Part shown: piece after piece, positions 51,894 to 61,436 of the stretch
Numbering within the stretch: the first letter of the stretch is position 1
Layout of the letters: each line of letters begins with the position of its first letter
NCBI RefSeq assembly: GCF_016735685.1
Contig: NZ_JAERRA010000002.1
Span: 186,001-250,000, forward strand
DNA length: 64,000 bases
DNA from: Piscinibacter lacus
GTDB lineage: Bacteria; Pseudomonadota; Gammaproteobacteria; Burkholderiales; Burkholderiaceae_C
Direction of reading: 5' to 3'
The notes under the pieces: generated by a model
What the model saw: only the letters and a program-made list of their open reading frames with translations
Told to the model about the DNA's origin: nothing
The model's database searches: none
Made by a program: the position numbers and the translations under genes

Positions 51894-53618
51894 ATGCGGC
51901 AAGATGCCGGCCGCCGCCTTCCCGAACATGCCGCCGCCTTGAACACGCCCAAGCCCGCCCTGGTGTCCGCCCGCGCCGCCGAGCGCCTGCCGCGTCTGGC
52001 CCTGCTGCTGTTCTGTGCGGCCTATGTGCTGCCGGGCCTGTTCGGGCGCGACCCCTGGCGCGGCCCCGAGCTGGCGGCCTTCGGCGCCATGGCCAGCGTG
52101 GCCCGCGGCGACAGCCCCTGGTGGGCGCCGACCCTCGGCGGCCTGCCCGCCGATGCGGCACCGCTGGCCACCGGCCTGGGCGCGCTGGCAATGAAGCTGC
52201 TGGGCGGATGGATGGATCCGGCGCTGGCTGCGCGCCTGCCCTTCGCCCTGCTGCTGATCGGCGTGCTGGCCTGCACCTGGTATGCCTGCTACCTGCTGGC
52301 CCGCACCGAGGCCGCGCAGCCGGTGCCCTTCGCCTTCGGCGGCGAGGCGCATCCGATCGACTACGCGCGCGCCGTGGCCGACGGCGCCCTGCTGGCCCTG
52401 GTGGCCTCGCTCGGCCTGTTGCAGCCGGGGCATGAGACCACGCCCGAGCTGGTGCAGCTCTTCGCCCTTAGCCTCTTCCTGTATGCGATGGCGGCCAGCG
52501 GCTGGCGACAGGTACCCGCGCGCGTCGCCGCCCTGCTGGCCCTGCCGCTGCTGGCCGGCAGCGGGGCCCCGGTGATGGCCCTGGCCCTGGCGCTTGGCGG
52601 CATCCTGATCTGCCGGCGTTCGAGCTATCCACTGGCCCGGGCCTTCGCCCCCTGGCTGGCGGGCGCCGGCCTGGGCGCCGCGCTGACGGCCTGGGCGCTG
52701 GGCAGTTGGGCGCTGCGGCTGAAGCTGCCCGGTTCGCCGCTGAACCTGCTGGAGCTGCCGCTGTGGTTCCTGTGGCCAAGCTGGGTGCTGGCCGGCTGGA
52801 CGCTGTGGCAATGGCGCCGCCATGCCGGCCACCGCCACATTGCCGTGCCCGCCGGCATCGCCGGTGTGCTGATGCTGGGCTGGCTGGCCGGCGGGGGCAG
52901 CGACCGCGCCCTGCTGCTGATGCTGCCGGCCACCGCCGTGCTGGCCGCCTTCGCCCTGCCGACGCTCTCGCGCAGCCTGTCGGCAGCGATCGACTGGTTC
53001 TCCGTCTTCGCCTTCAGCCTCTGCGCCTTGGCGAGCTGGATGATGTGGATTTCGCTGAGCACCGGCTGGCCGGCCAAGCCCGCCGCCAATGTGCTGAAGC
53101 TGGCGCCGGGCTATGTGCACACCCTCTCCCCCCTGGCCGTGGCGGCGGCGGTGGCCGGCACCCTGGCCTGGCTGACCCTCGTCCGCTGGCGCACCGGCCG
53201 GCACCGCAGCGCCCTGTGGAAGAGCCTGGTGCTGCCGGCCGGCGGCGTGGCTTTGAACTGGCTGCTGATGATGACCCTGCTGCTGCCGGTGCTGGACTAT
53301 GCGCGCAGCCAGCGACCGCTGGTCGAGCGCCTGGCCCAGCATCTGCCGGCAGGTAGCTGCGTGCTCGCGCCGGGCGAAGACCGCAGCACCCTGGCCGCCC
53401 TGTCCCATCACGGCGGCTGGCGGGTCGAGGCCCGCCCCGGCCAGGAGCCCGCCGGCTGCGACTGGCTGATCACCAGCATCCGGCGCCGCAGCGACGAGGC
53501 CGGCACCCAGCGGCTGGGCTGGCGCCTGGTCGCGCAGGTCAAGCGGCCGACCGACCGCAGCGGCAGCACCCTGCTCTACCGCCGCGTGGCACCGACCGTG
53601 GCGACTTCGCAGCCCTGA
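51894..53618 (+). CDS. glycosyltransferase family 39-like integral membrane protein
   Basis: A 574-residue protein with about 12 predicted membrane helices. The first periplasmic loop carries GRDPWRGPELAAFGAMASVARGDSPWW, the pattern with an acidic residue seen in ArnT/PMT-type transferases that use polyprenyl-linked sugars. The C-terminal 100 residues are soluble. Donor and acceptor cannot be predicted. The start may be ATG 51894 or a TTG at 51939, which begins LNTPKPALVS and gives a more natural N-terminus. It stands alone between rpmE2 and phoR. Confidence 0.78.
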   Translation: MRQDAGRRLPEHAAALNTPKPALVSARAAERLPRLALLLFCAAYVLPGLFGRDPWRGPELAAFGAMASVARGDSPWWAPTLGGLPADAAPLATGLGALAMKLLGGWMDPALAARLPFALLLIGVLACTWYACYLLARTEAAQPVPFAFGGEAHPIDYARAVADGALLALVASLGLLQPGHETTPELVQLFALSLFLYAMAASGWRQVPARVAALLALPLLAGSGAPVMALALALGGILICRRSSYPLARAFAPWLAGAGLGAALTAWALGSWALRLKLPGSPLNLLELPLWFLWPSWVLAGWTLWQWRRHAGHRHIAVPAGIAGVLMLGWLAGGGSDRALLLMLPATAVLAAFALPTLSRSLSAAIDWFSVFAFSLCALASWMMWISLSTGWPAKPAANVLKLAPGYVHTLSPLAVAAAVAGTLAWLTLVRWRTGRHRSALWKSLVLPAGGVALNWLLMMTLLLPVLDYARSQRPLVERLAQHLPAGSCVLAPGEDRSTLAALSHHGGWRVEARPGQEPAGCDWLITSIRRRSDEAGTQRLGWRLVAQVKRPTDRSGSTLLYRRVAPTVATSQP

Positions 53619-53669
53619 GGCCTCGCGGGCCCGGACCGGCTGACACGCGGGGCGCGCGCGCCGTCCGGT

Positions 53670-55085
53670 TCAGGCGCCCGATGCGGAACGCAGGCTCGGA
53701 TCGTCGTCCGGCGCGTCCTGGTTCGGCCGCTCCTCGCTGTGAACCAGACGCAGCGGCGTGGCCGGCCCGGCGGCGCCGCGCACCCGCTGCGGCGGCAGGC
53801 GCAGGCGGAAGGTCGAGCCCCGGCCGGGCTGGCTCTCGATCTCCAGCTCGCCCCCGTGGCGCTGGATCACATGCTTCACGATCGACAGGCCCAGGCCGGT
53901 GCCGCCGGTGTCGCGCGCCCGGCTGAGGTCGACGCGGTAGAAGCGCTCGGTCAGCCGCGGGATGTGCTCGCGGGCGATGCCGATACCGGCGTCGCGCACC
54001 GCCAACTCGCCGCCGCCCTCCGGGAGGCGGCGCCAGGCGATGCTGATCGCGCCCCCCTCGGGCGTGTAGCGCACGGCATTGGTCACCAGATTGGCCACGG
54101 CGCTGTGCAGCTCGGTCTCGTTGCCGGCGATCTGCGCACCGCGCGGCGCCTCGCCCTCCAGGCGGATGGGATGCCGGTCGCGTGAGAGCGTGCGTGCATC
54201 GCCCAGCACGCGGTCGAGCAAGGGGCCGACCTCGACCCAGCGGTCGGTCGGCGGCCGCGGGCTGCCTTCGAGCTTAGCCAGGGCCAGCAAGTCGCTGACC
54301 AGGTCCTGCATGCGCCGGGTCTGCTGGCCCATCAGGCCCAGCACGCGCTTGCGTTCGGCCTCGGTCAGCGGCAGGTTGTCCAGGGTCTCGATGAAGCCGG
54401 CCAGCACCGTCAGCGGCGTGCGGATCTCGTGCGAGACATTGGCGACGAAGTGGCGGCGCATCTCCTCGGCGCGCTCGCGCTCGGTGATGTCCTGGGTCAG
54501 CACCAGGCGACGGCCTTCGCCGTAGTCGCGCACCAGCACGGTCAGCAGCACCGAGCCATCGGGGCCGTGGAAGCTGACTGGCCGGTCGTAGTCGCCCTGC
54601 TGCAGATGACGCACGAAGACCGGCGCCCGGACCAGGTTGGTGATGCGCTGCAACCGGTCGCGCTGCGGGTCCAGGCCGAAGTGCTCGGCCGCCACGCCGT
54701 TGCACCACTCGATCTGCTCGTTCGCATCGAGCAGCAGCACGCCATTGGGCGAAGCCTCGATGGCGCTGAGGAAGCGCTGCAGGCGGTCACGCTCCTGCCG
54801 GGTCTGAGCCTCGGATTGGCGCAGCAGGCGCTCGACCCGGTAGGCCACCTCGCCCCAGACGCCCAGCTTGGCCGGCACCGAAGGCCGGCCGGACTCGCCC
54901 AGCCACTGCATCAGCCGCAGGCCGCGCAAGGTGTCCAGCACGACCAGCACCGCCACGGCAGCACAGGCCCCGAACAGGCCCGAGACCATGGGCAGGTGGG
55001 CAAACTCACCCAGGAAGTAACCCGCCAGGGCACCGCCCAGGAGGGCCAAGAGACCGGCCAGCAAACGTGGCAGCAACCAGCCCAT
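53670..55085 (-). CDS. phoR: phosphate regulon sensor kinase PhoR
   Basis: A 471-residue membrane kinase. Two N-terminal helices (about 5-25 and 33-50) form a small anchor without a large periplasmic sensor, as expected for PhoR. A PAS domain (about 105-195) with SPNGVLLLDANEQIEWCN follows, then HisKA with the phospho-His in NVSHEIRTPL and an ATPase domain with NLVTNAVRYTPEGG and GGTGLGLSIVKHV. The acidic C-terminal tail is an addition. It phosphorylates PhoB under phosphate limitation, controlled through PstB and PhoU. It is the last gene of the pst-pho operon, 40 bases after phoB. Confidence 0.96.
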   Translation of the reverse strand: MGWLLPRLLAGLLALLGGALAGYFLGEFAHLPMVSGLFGACAAVAVLVVLDTLRGLRLMQWLGESGRPSVPAKLGVWGEVAYRVERLLRQSEAQTRQERDRLQRFLSAIEASPNGVLLLDANEQIEWCNGVAAEHFGLDPQRDRLQRITNLVRAPVFVRHLQQGDYDRPVSFHGPDGSVLLTVLVRDYGEGRRLVLTQDITERERAEEMRRHFVANVSHEIRTPLTVLAGFIETLDNLPLTEAERKRVLGLMGQQTRRMQDLVSDLLALAKLEGSPRPPTDRWVEVGPLLDRVLGDARTLSRDRHPIRLEGEAPRGAQIAGNETELHSAVANLVTNAVRYTPEGGAISIAWRRLPEGGGELAVRDAGIGIAREHIPRLTERFYRVDLSRARDTGGTGLGLSIVKHVIQRHGGELEIESQPGRGSTFRLRLPPQRVRGAAGPATPLRLVHSEERPNQDAPDDDPSLRSASGA

Positions 55086-55125
55086 GGGCCTCCGGAGACG
55101 GGAGAAGAAGCAGGGCCTCAGCCCC

Positions 55126-55836
55126 TCAGGCTGCGGCCACCACCGAGGCGCTGAGCCGGTAGCCTGCGCCGCGTACGGTCTCGATCATCGCCGAACAGCC
55201 GACCGGCGCGAGCGATTCGCGCAGGCGCTTGACGTGCACATCGACCGTGCGCTCCTCGATGAAGACATGGTCGCCCCAGACCCGGTCGAGCAACTGCGAG
55301 CGGCTGTGCACGCGCTCGGGATGGGTCATGAAGAAATGCAGCAGGCGGAATTCGGTCGGGCCGACCTTCAGCTCGCGAAGCTCGCCGTCGATCACGCGGC
55401 CGACGCGGCGGGTGGCCGGATCGATGCGCAGCGGGCCGACCTCGACCACATTGTCCAGCGCGTCCGGCGCCTTGCGGCGCAACACGGCGCGGATGCGGGC
55501 CATCAGCTCCTGGGTGGAGAAGGGCTTGGTCAGGTAGTCGTCGGCCCCGGCATCTAGGCCGCTGACCTTGTCGGCCTCGTCGGCACGGGCGGTCAACATG
55601 ATGATGGGCAGTTCGGCCGTACGCTTCTCGGCGCGCCAGCGCTTGGCCAGTTGCAGGCCCGAGCAGCCAGGCAGCATCCAGTCCAGCACCACCACATCGG
55701 GCAGCACGGCGTCGATCTCGAACTGCGCCTGGTCTGCGGTGCCGGCAATCGTCACCTCGTGGCCGGCATGCCGGAGATTGATCGAGATCAGCTCGGCGAT
55801 CGCCGGCTCGTCTTCCACCACCAACACGCGGCTCAT
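55126..55836 (-). CDS. phoB: phosphate regulon response regulator PhoB
   Basis: A 236-residue OmpR-type regulator. The receiver has the acidic residues in VVEDEPAI, the phospho-Asp in VVLDWMLPG and a Lys in DDYLTKPFS. The winged-helix DNA-binding domain (about 135-230) includes EFRLLHFFMTHPERVHSRSQLLDRVWG and RTVDVHVKRLR. It should bind the Pho box upstream of pstS and so control its own operon. Gap to phoU: 31 bases. Confidence 0.97.
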   Translation of the reverse strand: MSRVLVVEDEPAIAELISINLRHAGHEVTIAGTADQAQFEIDAVLPDVVVLDWMLPGCSGLQLAKRWRAEKRTAELPIIMLTARADEADKVSGLDAGADDYLTKPFSTQELMARIRAVLRRKAPDALDNVVEVGPLRIDPATRRVGRVIDGELRELKVGPTEFRLLHFFMTHPERVHSRSQLLDRVWGDHVFIEERTVDVHVKRLRESLAPVGCSAMIETVRGAGYRLSASVVAAA

Positions 55837-55867
55837 GCGCTGATCTCCCTGCTCACGTCAGCCCGGA

Positions 55868-56575
55868 TCACTTGACGATCTGCTCGACCGTGGCGAGCGG
55901 GTTGTGCCGAACATCGGTGCCCTTGACCACGTAGATGATCTGCTCGGCCACGTTCTTGGCATGGTCGCCGACGCGCTCGATGGCCTTGGCCACGAAGACC
56001 AGGTCGATCGCCGCCGAGATGCTGCGCGGGTCTTCCATCATGTAGGTGATGAGCTTGCGCATCAGGCCGTCGAACTCCAGGTCGATCTGGTTGTCCTGCT
56101 TGATGACCTCGAAGGCGGCTTCGGCATCCAGGCGGGCAAAGGCGTCCAGGGCCTTGCGCAGCGAGGCCGTGGCCAGGCTGGCCTCGAAGCTCAGGTCACC
56201 CATGGGCGTGTGCATGCGGGTGGGCATGCCCAGGCCGATCAGGCGCTGCACCACGCGGGCGATGCGCGCGGCCTCGTCGCCGGCACGCTCCAGATTGCCC
56301 AGGGTCTTGCTGATGGCGATCAGCAGGCGCAGGTCGCGGGCGGTCGGCTGGCGGCGCGCGATGATGGTCGAGAGGTCATGGTCGATCTCGACTTCCATGC
56401 GATTGACCCGCTCCTCGCCGACCAGCACCTGCGCAGCGGTCTCGCTGCTGAACTGGGCCAGGGCATAGACGGCTTGTGCGACCTGGGCCTCGACCAGACC
56501 GCCCATCTCCAGCACGCGGGTGGAGATGTCGCCGAGCTCGGCGTCGAACTGGGTGGAGAGGTGCTTGTCGGGCAT
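55868..56575 (-). CDS. phoU: phosphate signalling protein PhoU
   Basis: A 235-residue protein of two PhoU three-helix domains, with metal-binding acidic patterns E.....D in both halves (EVEIDHDLS, and IERVGDHAKNVAE near the end). It transmits the phosphate status of the Pst transporter to PhoR and keeps the regulon off when phosphate is ample. The ATG at 56575 fits the family start. The 157-base gap to pstB is longer than the other spacings in the operon. Confidence 0.96.
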   Translation of the reverse strand: MPDKHLSTQFDAELGDISTRVLEMGGLVEAQVAQAVYALAQFSSETAAQVLVGEERVNRMEVEIDHDLSTIIARRQPTARDLRLLIAISKTLGNLERAGDEAARIARVVQRLIGLGMPTRMHTPMGDLSFEASLATASLRKALDAFARLDAEAAFEVIKQDNQIDLEFDGLMRKLITYMMEDPRSISAAIDLVFVAKAIERVGDHAKNVAEQIIYVVKGTDVRHNPLATVEQIVK

Positions 56576-56732
56576 GGGGGGATCCTGGAAAACGTTGGAA
56601 CGGGCCGGGCGCAAGCCCAGCGGGCTGAATCAGTCCATCGAGTCGGTGGCTTGCTTGATGCACCCAGCGCCTCGCAGAGCTCGGGTCGTCCGGGCCGTCC
56701 AGCCGTCCACGGGACGGCTGGCGCCGCGGCCC

Positions 56733-57518
56733 TCAACCAAACCTGCCGGTGATGTAGTCCTCGGTCTCCTTGCGGCGCGGCTTCATGAACAGCTCGGAGG
56801 TGGGGCCGAACTCGATCAGGTCGCCCAGGTACATGTAGGCGGTGTAGTCCGAGGCGCGGGCGGCCTGCTGCATGTTGTGGGTGACGATGACCACCGTGTA
56901 GTCGCTCTTGAGTTCGAGGATCAGCTCCTCGATCTTGCCGGTGGAGATCGGGTCCAGGGCCGAGCAGGGCTCGTCGAGCAGCAGCACCTCGGGCTTGATC
57001 GCGATGCCGCGGGCGATGCACAGGCGCTGCTGCTGGCCGCCCGAGAGGCCCGAGCCGCTCTGCTGGAGCTTGTCCTTGACCTCGGTCCAGAGGGCGGACT
57101 TCTTCAGCGCCCACTCGACACGCTCGTCCATCTCGGCCCGGCTCAGGTTCTCGAACAGGCGCACGCCGAAGGCGATGTTGTCGTAGATCGACATCGGGAA
57201 GGGCGTGGGCTTCTGGAAGACCATGCCGACCTTGGCACGCACCAGGGCCACATCGTCCTTGGTGCTGAGGATGTCCTGGCCGTCGAGCAGGATCTGGCCT
57301 TCGGCACGCTGCTCGGGATAGAGCTCGAACATGCGGTTGAAGGTGCGCAGCAGCGTGGACTTGCCGCAACCCGAGGGGCCGATGAAGGCCGTGACCTTGC
57401 CCCGGGGGATCTCGAGGTTGATGTTCTTCAGGGCATGGAAGTGGCCGTAGAAGAAGTTCAGGTTGCGCACCGAGAGCTTGGCGACCTCGGTCTCGGGCAT
57501 GTGGATCTTGGCATCCAT
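56733..57518 (-). CDS. pstB: phosphate ABC transporter ATP-binding protein PstB
   Basis: A 261-residue ATPase of the high-affinity phosphate importer. Walker A is GPSGCGKST, the Q-loop lies in [21 protein letters not shown] (a PstB hallmark), the ABC signature is LSGGQQQRL, Walker B is [13 protein letters not shown], and the H-loop is VTHNM. It pairs with PstA and PstC at the inner membrane. The gap to pstA is 37 bases. Confidence 0.97.
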   Translation of the reverse strand: MDAKIHMPETEVAKLSVRNLNFFYGHFHALKNINLEIPRGKVTAFIGPSGCGKSTLLRTFNRMFELYPEQRAEGQILLDGQDILSTKDDVALVRAKVGMVFQKPTPFPMSIYDNIAFGVRLFENLSRAEMDERVEWALKKSALWTEVKDKLQQSGSGLSGGQQQRLCIARGIAIKPEVLLLDEPCSALDPISTGKIEELILELKSDYTVVIVTHNMQQAARASDYTAYMYLGDLIEFGPTSELFMKPRRKETEDYITGRFG

Positions 57519-57555
57519 GATGGGTGGGTTCCGATGGAGTGAGGTGGCGGGAGGC

Positions 57556-58446
57556 TCAGTGCTTGTTGCGCAGGAAGGTGCGGGCCAGCACGTTCAGCAG
57601 CAGCACGCCGAGGGTGATCAGGAAGACGCCGGCCCAGGCCAGTTGCTGCCAGTTCTCGTAGGGGCTGAGCGCGAACTTGAAGATCGTCACCGGCAGGCTG
57701 GCCATGGGCTCATTGAGTGAGCTGGTCCAGAACTGGTTGGACAGGGCGGTGAAGAGCAGCGGGGCGGTTTCGCCAGCGATGCGGGCCACGGCCAGCAGCA
57801 CGCCGGTGATGACGCCGGCGCGGGCCGACTTCAGCGTGATGCTGGCAATCACCTTCCACTTCGGCGTGCCCAGGGCGTAGGCGGCCTCGCGCAGGGCATT
57901 GGGAATCAGGCTGAGCATGTTCTCGGTCGTGCGGATCACGACCGGGATCACGATCAGCGCCAGGGCCAGCACGCCGGCCCAGCCCGAGAAGCCCTTCATC
58001 GGCGCGACGACCACCGTGTAGATGAACAGGCCGACGACGATCGAGGGGGCCGAGAGCAGGATGTCGTTGATGAAGCGGGTGACATTGCCCAGCCAGCCCT
58101 TCTGGCCGTACTCGGCCAGGTAGACGCCGGCCATCACGCCGATCGGCGTGCCCAGCGCGGTGGCCAGGCCGACCATCATCAGCGAGCCGAAGATGGCATT
58201 GGCCAGGCCACCGGTCTCGGCCTGGGGCGGCGGCGTCATCTCGGTGAAGATGGACAGCGCCATGCCGCCAACGCCCAGCCGGATGGTCTCGAACAGGATC
58301 CAGGTCAGCCAGAACAGGCCGAAGGCCATGGCACCGAGTGACAGGAAGAGCGCGATGGCGTTCACTCGCTTGCGCGAATTGAACTTGCTCAGGCGCTTGG
58401 CGTCGAGGGCGGCGTCGCGGCCCCCACCTTGCAGGACGGCGCTCAA
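57556..58446 (-). CDS. pstA: phosphate ABC transporter permease PstA
   Basis: A 296-residue permease with six predicted helices and the coupling segment [22 protein letters not shown], which contacts Pst[20 protein letters not shown] is typical of PstA. Its start overlaps the pstC stop by an ATGA junction, so the two permeases are translationally coupled. Confidence 0.97.
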   Translation of the reverse strand: MSAVLQGGGRDAALDAKRLSKFNSRKRVNAIALFLSLGAMAFGLFWLTWILFETIRLGVGGMALSIFTEMTPPPQAETGGLANAIFGSLMMVGLATALGTPIGVMAGVYLAEYGQKGWLGNVTRFINDILLSAPSIVVGLFIYTVVVAPMKGFSGWAGVLALALIVIPVVIRTTENMLSLIPNALREAAYALGTPKWKVIASITLKSARAGVITGVLLAVARIAGETAPLLFTALSNQFWTSSLNEPMASLPVTIFKFALSPYENWQQLAWAGVFLITLGVLLLNVLARTFLRNKH

Positions 58447-59420
58447 GAACGGCTCCCTTCGGACTTCTTCAGTTGGGCCAGCAAGACCTTGGAGCAGGCC
58501 AGCACGACAAAGGTGATGAAGAACAGCACGAGGCCCAGGTAGATCAGCGAGGCCTGGTGCAGGCCGGCGCCGGCTTCGGCAAATTCGTTGGCCAGGGCCG
58601 AGGTGATGCTGTTGGCGGCTTCGAAGATCGACAGGCTGTTGAGCTGGTTGAAGTTGCCGATGACGAAGGTCACCGCCATCGTTTCACCCAGGGCACGCCC
58701 CAGGCCCAGCATGATCCCGCCGACCACACCGGTCTTGGTGTAGGGCAGCACGACCTTGAACATGACTTCCCAGGTTGTCGAACCCAGGCCGTAGGCAGAT
58801 TCCTTCAGCATCGGCGGGGTGACTTCGAACACGTCCCGCATCACCGAGGCGATGAAGGGAATCACCATGATCGCCAGGATGATGCCGGCCGAAAGAATGC
58901 CGATGCCGACCGGCGGACCGGAGAACAGCGCGCCCAGCACCGGCACGGTGCCGAAAGCGGATTGCAGCGGCGTCTGGACGTATTCAGCGAGCAGGGGGGC
59001 GAAAACCAGCAGGCCCCACATGCCGTAAACGATGGAGGGCACGGCGGCGAGCAGCTCGATGGCAATGCCAAGCGGGCGCTTCAGCCAGGCCGGCGAAAGC
59101 TCGGTCAGGAACAGGGCGATGCCGAAGCTGACGGGCACCGCAATGAGTAGCGCGATGAAAGCCGTCATCAGCGTGCCGTAGACCATCACCAGGCCGCCGA
59201 ACTTCTCCTGCACGGGATCCCATTCCGAGGACCACAGGAAGGGCAGGCCGAATTCAGTGATTGCCGGCCACGCACCCACAACCAGCGAACCGATGATGCC
59301 GACCAGCAGCAGCAGGGTGATGATGGCCGCGCCGTGGGCGAGCGTGGAAAACAAGCCATCCGCCCACGGCAGGTTGCTGCGCCGGGCCGGGGGCTGGGAG
59401 GGAGATTGGGTGGACGCCAT
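58443..59420 (-). CDS. pstC: phosphate ABC transporter permease PstC
   Basis: A permease of 325 residues from the ATG at 59420, or 340 from a TTG at 59465 that has GAGG just upstream. Six helices follow a Ser/Pro-rich cytoplasmic head. [20 protein letters not shown] and [16 protein letters not shown] are PstC landmarks, and the coupling helix reads [19 protein letters not shown]. It partners PstA. Two strong hairpins lie between it and pstS. Confidence 0.95.
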   Translation of the reverse strand: MASTQSPSQPPARRSNLPWADGLFSTLAHGAAIITLLLLVGIIGSLVVGAWPAITEFGLPFLWSSEWDPVQEKFGGLVMVYGTLMTAFIALLIAVPVSFGIALFLTELSPAWLKRPLGIAIELLAAVPSIVYGMWGLLVFAPLLAEYVQTPLQSAFGTVPVLGALFSGPPVGIGILSAGIILAIMVIPFIASVMRDVFEVTPPMLKESAYGLGSTTWEVMFKVVLPYTKTGVVGGIMLGLGRALGETMAVTFVIGNFNQLNSLSIFEAANSITSALANEFAEAGAGLHQASLIYLGLVLFFITFVVLACSKVLLAQLKKSEGSRS

Positions 59421-59488
59421 CGAGGGCCCGCCGGCAGGGGCGGTCGCGGGGAGGGTTGCGGACAAGGTGACCTCGGCGATCTTACGTA

Positions 59489-59516
59489 GGTCCGCCCGGG
59501 CGAAACCGGGCGGACC
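59489..59516 (-). other. intercistronic hairpin B, pstS-pstC
   Basis: A perfect 11-base stem (59489-59499 with 59506-59516) and a six-base loop, without a T tail. It lies between the pstS stop and the pstC start. Confidence 0.7.
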
Positions 59517-59534
59517 CTGAGGGAAAGGAAGCGT

Positions 59535-59565
59535 CCGGGCAGCCGACTTGGCGCGGGCTGCCCGG
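59535..59565 (-). other. intercistronic hairpin A, pstS-pstC
   Basis: A perfect 10-base stem (59535-59544 with 59556-59565) and an 11-base loop, 11 bases past the pstS stop, without a T tail. Such hairpins commonly protect the upstream message and lower read-through, giving more binding protein than permease. Confidence 0.7.
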
Positions 59566-59576
59566 TGTGCAGGCCC

Positions 59577-60617
59577 TTACTTGTAGGCGATGGCCTTGCC
59601 AGCGCTGTCCTTGAGCTGGGCGGTCCACTGGGCGCGGACCAGGTCCTTCACCGAGGCGGGCAGGGGCACGTACTCCAGGCTGGCCGCCATGGCGTCGCCC
59701 TGGGTGTAGGCCCACTCGAAAAACTTCAGGCTGGCGCTGGCGCTGGCCGGCTTGTCCTGCTGCTTGTGCATCAGGATGAAGGTGGCGCCGGTGATGGGCC
59801 AGCTCGTCTTGCCGGGCTGCTCGGTCAGGATCTGGTAGAAGCTCTTGGCCCAGTCGGCACCGGCGGCGGCGGCCTTGAAGTTGTCTTCGTCCGGACCGAC
59901 GAATTCGCCGTCCTTGTTCTTCAGCAGGACGTGCGACATCTTGTTCTGCTTGGCGTAGGCGTACTCGACATAGCCGATCGAGTTGGGCAGGCGCTGCACG
60001 AAGGCCGAAACGCCCTCGTTGCCCTTGCCACCCGCGCCGGTCGGCCAGTTCACGGCCGTGCCCTCACCCGCCTTTTCCTTCCACTCGGCATTCACCTTGG
60101 AGAGGTAGTTGGTGAAGATGAAGGTGGTGCCCGAGCCGTCGGCGCGGCGCACCACGGCGATCGAGCTGTCCGGCAGCGGCACGCCGGGGTTCAGCGCGGT
60201 CAGCGCCGGATCGTTCCACTTGGTGATCTTGCCCAGGTAGATGTCGCCCAGCACCTGGCCGGTCATCTTGATCTGGCCCGGGGTGATGCCCTTGATGTTG
60301 ACCACCGGCACGACGCCGCCGATCACGGTCGGGAACTGGATCAGACCGTCCTTGGCGAGTTCTTCGTCCTTCAGCGGCGCGTCGGAGGCACCGAAGTCCA
60401 CCGTCTTGCCTTTGATCTGCTTGATGCCCGCGCCGGAACCGACCGACTGGTAGTTGATGCGCACGCCGGTAGCCTTGTTGTAGGCATCGGCCCACTTGGC
60501 ATAGACCGGGGCGGGGAAGCTGGCACCGGCGCCAGTGACGTCCTGGGCGAAGCTGAGGCTGGCGCCGAGGCTGAGGGTGGCGCCCAGGGCGAAGGCACGG
60601 AGATTGAATCGGGACAT
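59577..60617 (-). CDS. pstS: periplasmic phosphate-binding protein PstS
   Basis: A 346-residue binding protein. The signal peptide (MSRFNLRAFALGATLSLGAS) is cleaved before QDVTGAGASFPAPVY, the mature start of the family. Phosphate contacts are expected in TGAGASFP, VDFGASDAPL and RADGSGTTFIF. It delivers phosphate to PstCA. The ATG at 60617 starts the signal peptide. It is the first gene of the operon, preceded by a Pho box. Confidence 0.97.
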   Translation of the reverse strand: MSRFNLRAFALGATLSLGASLSFAQDVTGAGASFPAPVYAKWADAYNKATGVRINYQSVGSGAGIKQIKGKTVDFGASDAPLKDEELAKDGLIQFPTVIGGVVPVVNIKGITPGQIKMTGQVLGDIYLGKITKWNDPALTALNPGVPLPDSSIAVVRRADGSGTTFIFTNYLSKVNAEWKEKAGEGTAVNWPTGAGGKGNEGVSAFVQRLPNSIGYVEYAYAKQNKMSHVLLKNKDGEFVGPDEDNFKAAAAGADWAKSFYQILTEQPGKTSWPITGATFILMHKQQDKPASASASLKFFEWAYTQGDAMAASLEYVPLPASVKDLVRAQWTAQLKDSAGKAIAYK

Positions 60618-60654
60618 GCGGCAACCTTTCGGGTGGCGTGGAGAAGACCGCTGC

Positions 60655-60699
60655 ACTCTAGAAAGCCGCCATGACGCCCTCGTGACAGCGCCGTCACAG
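60655..60699 (-). promoter_or_regulatory. Pho box and promoter of the pst-pho operon
   Basis: On the minus strand three 7-base units, CTGTGAC, CTGTCAC and GCGTCAT (60699-60693, 60688-60682, 60677-60671), are separated by exactly 4 bases, the 11-base periodicity of PhoB sites. A -10-like TAGAGT (60660-60655) follows after exactly 10 bases, the usual distance at PhoB-activated promoters. The start codon of pstS is 38 bases further on. Confidence 0.85.
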
Positions 60700-60875
60700 T
60701 TGTCATTTTTCCGACATGCGGAGTCTCAAGGGGCACGTCGCACAGCCTGTTGCGCCGAGCCGCAGCGGGCTGACGGGGCTGTCACACAGGGGTCAAGCGC
60801 TTGTCACGAAGCGCGTGAACCATCGCGGGCTGCGGATCTGTTGCCCGACCGCTTTCCTTTCTTCCCGGAGCCCCC

Positions 60876-61364
60876 ATGCGCCTTCGCCCCCACCTGATCG
60901 CCCTGAGCGCCTGCGCCGCGCTGCTTGGTGCCTGCGCCAGCACCCCGCTGCCCCAGCCCATCCCGGCCACTGCCGCGGCCGCCCCGAGCCTGAGCACCCT
61001 GACCAAGCTGATCCAGGACGCCGGCCTGAGCGAGACCCTGGCCGCCGCCGGCCCCTACACCGTGTTCGCGCCGAGCGACGAGGCCTTCAAGGCCGTGCCC
61101 GCCAAGACGCTGGAGAAGCTCGCCGGCGACAAGGAAGCGCTCAAGGCCCTGCTCGCCTACCACGTGGTGCCCGGCCAGCTCATGGCCGCCCAGGTCAAGC
61201 CCGGCAAGCTGAAGACGCTCAACGGCGCCGAACTGCAAATCGCCCTGGCCGGTCCTTTCGTCACCGCCGACGAAGCCCTGGTCACCCAGGCCGATGTGGC
61301 CGCCAGCAATGGCGTGGTGCACGTCATCGACAAGGTGCTGATGCCGCCGGCGCCCAAGAAGTAA
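60876..61364 (+). CDS. fasciclin (FAS1) domain lipoprotein
   Basis: A 162-residue exported protein. The signal peptide ends in the lipobox LLGAC (Cys20), followed by an Ala/Pro-rich spacer and one FAS1 domain with the two conserved blocks TVFAPSDEAFKAVP and LLAYHVVPGQL, ending NGVVHVIDKVLMPP. FAS1 proteins mediate adhesion or surface binding. It is divergent from pstS, so the Pho box region lies 176 bases upstream of it; phosphate control is possible but unsupported. Confidence 0.93.
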   Translation: MRLRPHLIALSACAALLGACASTPLPQPIPATAAAAPSLSTLTKLIQDAGLSETLAAAGPYTVFAPSDEAFKAVPAKTLEKLAGDKEALKALLAYHVVPGQLMAAQVKPGKLKTLNGAELQIALAGPFVTADEALVTQADVAASNGVVHVIDKVLMPPAPKK

Positions 61365-61383
61365 AGACCCCGCTGCATGGGAT

Positions 61384-61404
61384 GCCCGCCTCGGCGGGCG
61401 TTTT
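61384..61404 (+). terminator. terminator after the fasciclin gene
   Basis: GCCCGC (61384-61389), a four-base loop and GCGGGC (61394-61399), then GTTTT. It lies 20 bases past the stop and isolates the arsenic operon. Confidence 0.75.
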
Positions 61405-61412
61405 CCGGCTCT

Positions 61413-61436
61413 ATCATTCGACTATCATGGAATGAT
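61413..61436. promoter_or_regulatory. probable ArsR operator overlapping the arsR start
   Basis: ATCATTC (61413-61419) and GAATGAT (61430-61436) form a perfect inverted repeat with a 10-base spacer. The right half overlaps the arsR start codon at 61432, so bound ArsR would block transcription of its own operon. Confidence 0.68.
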
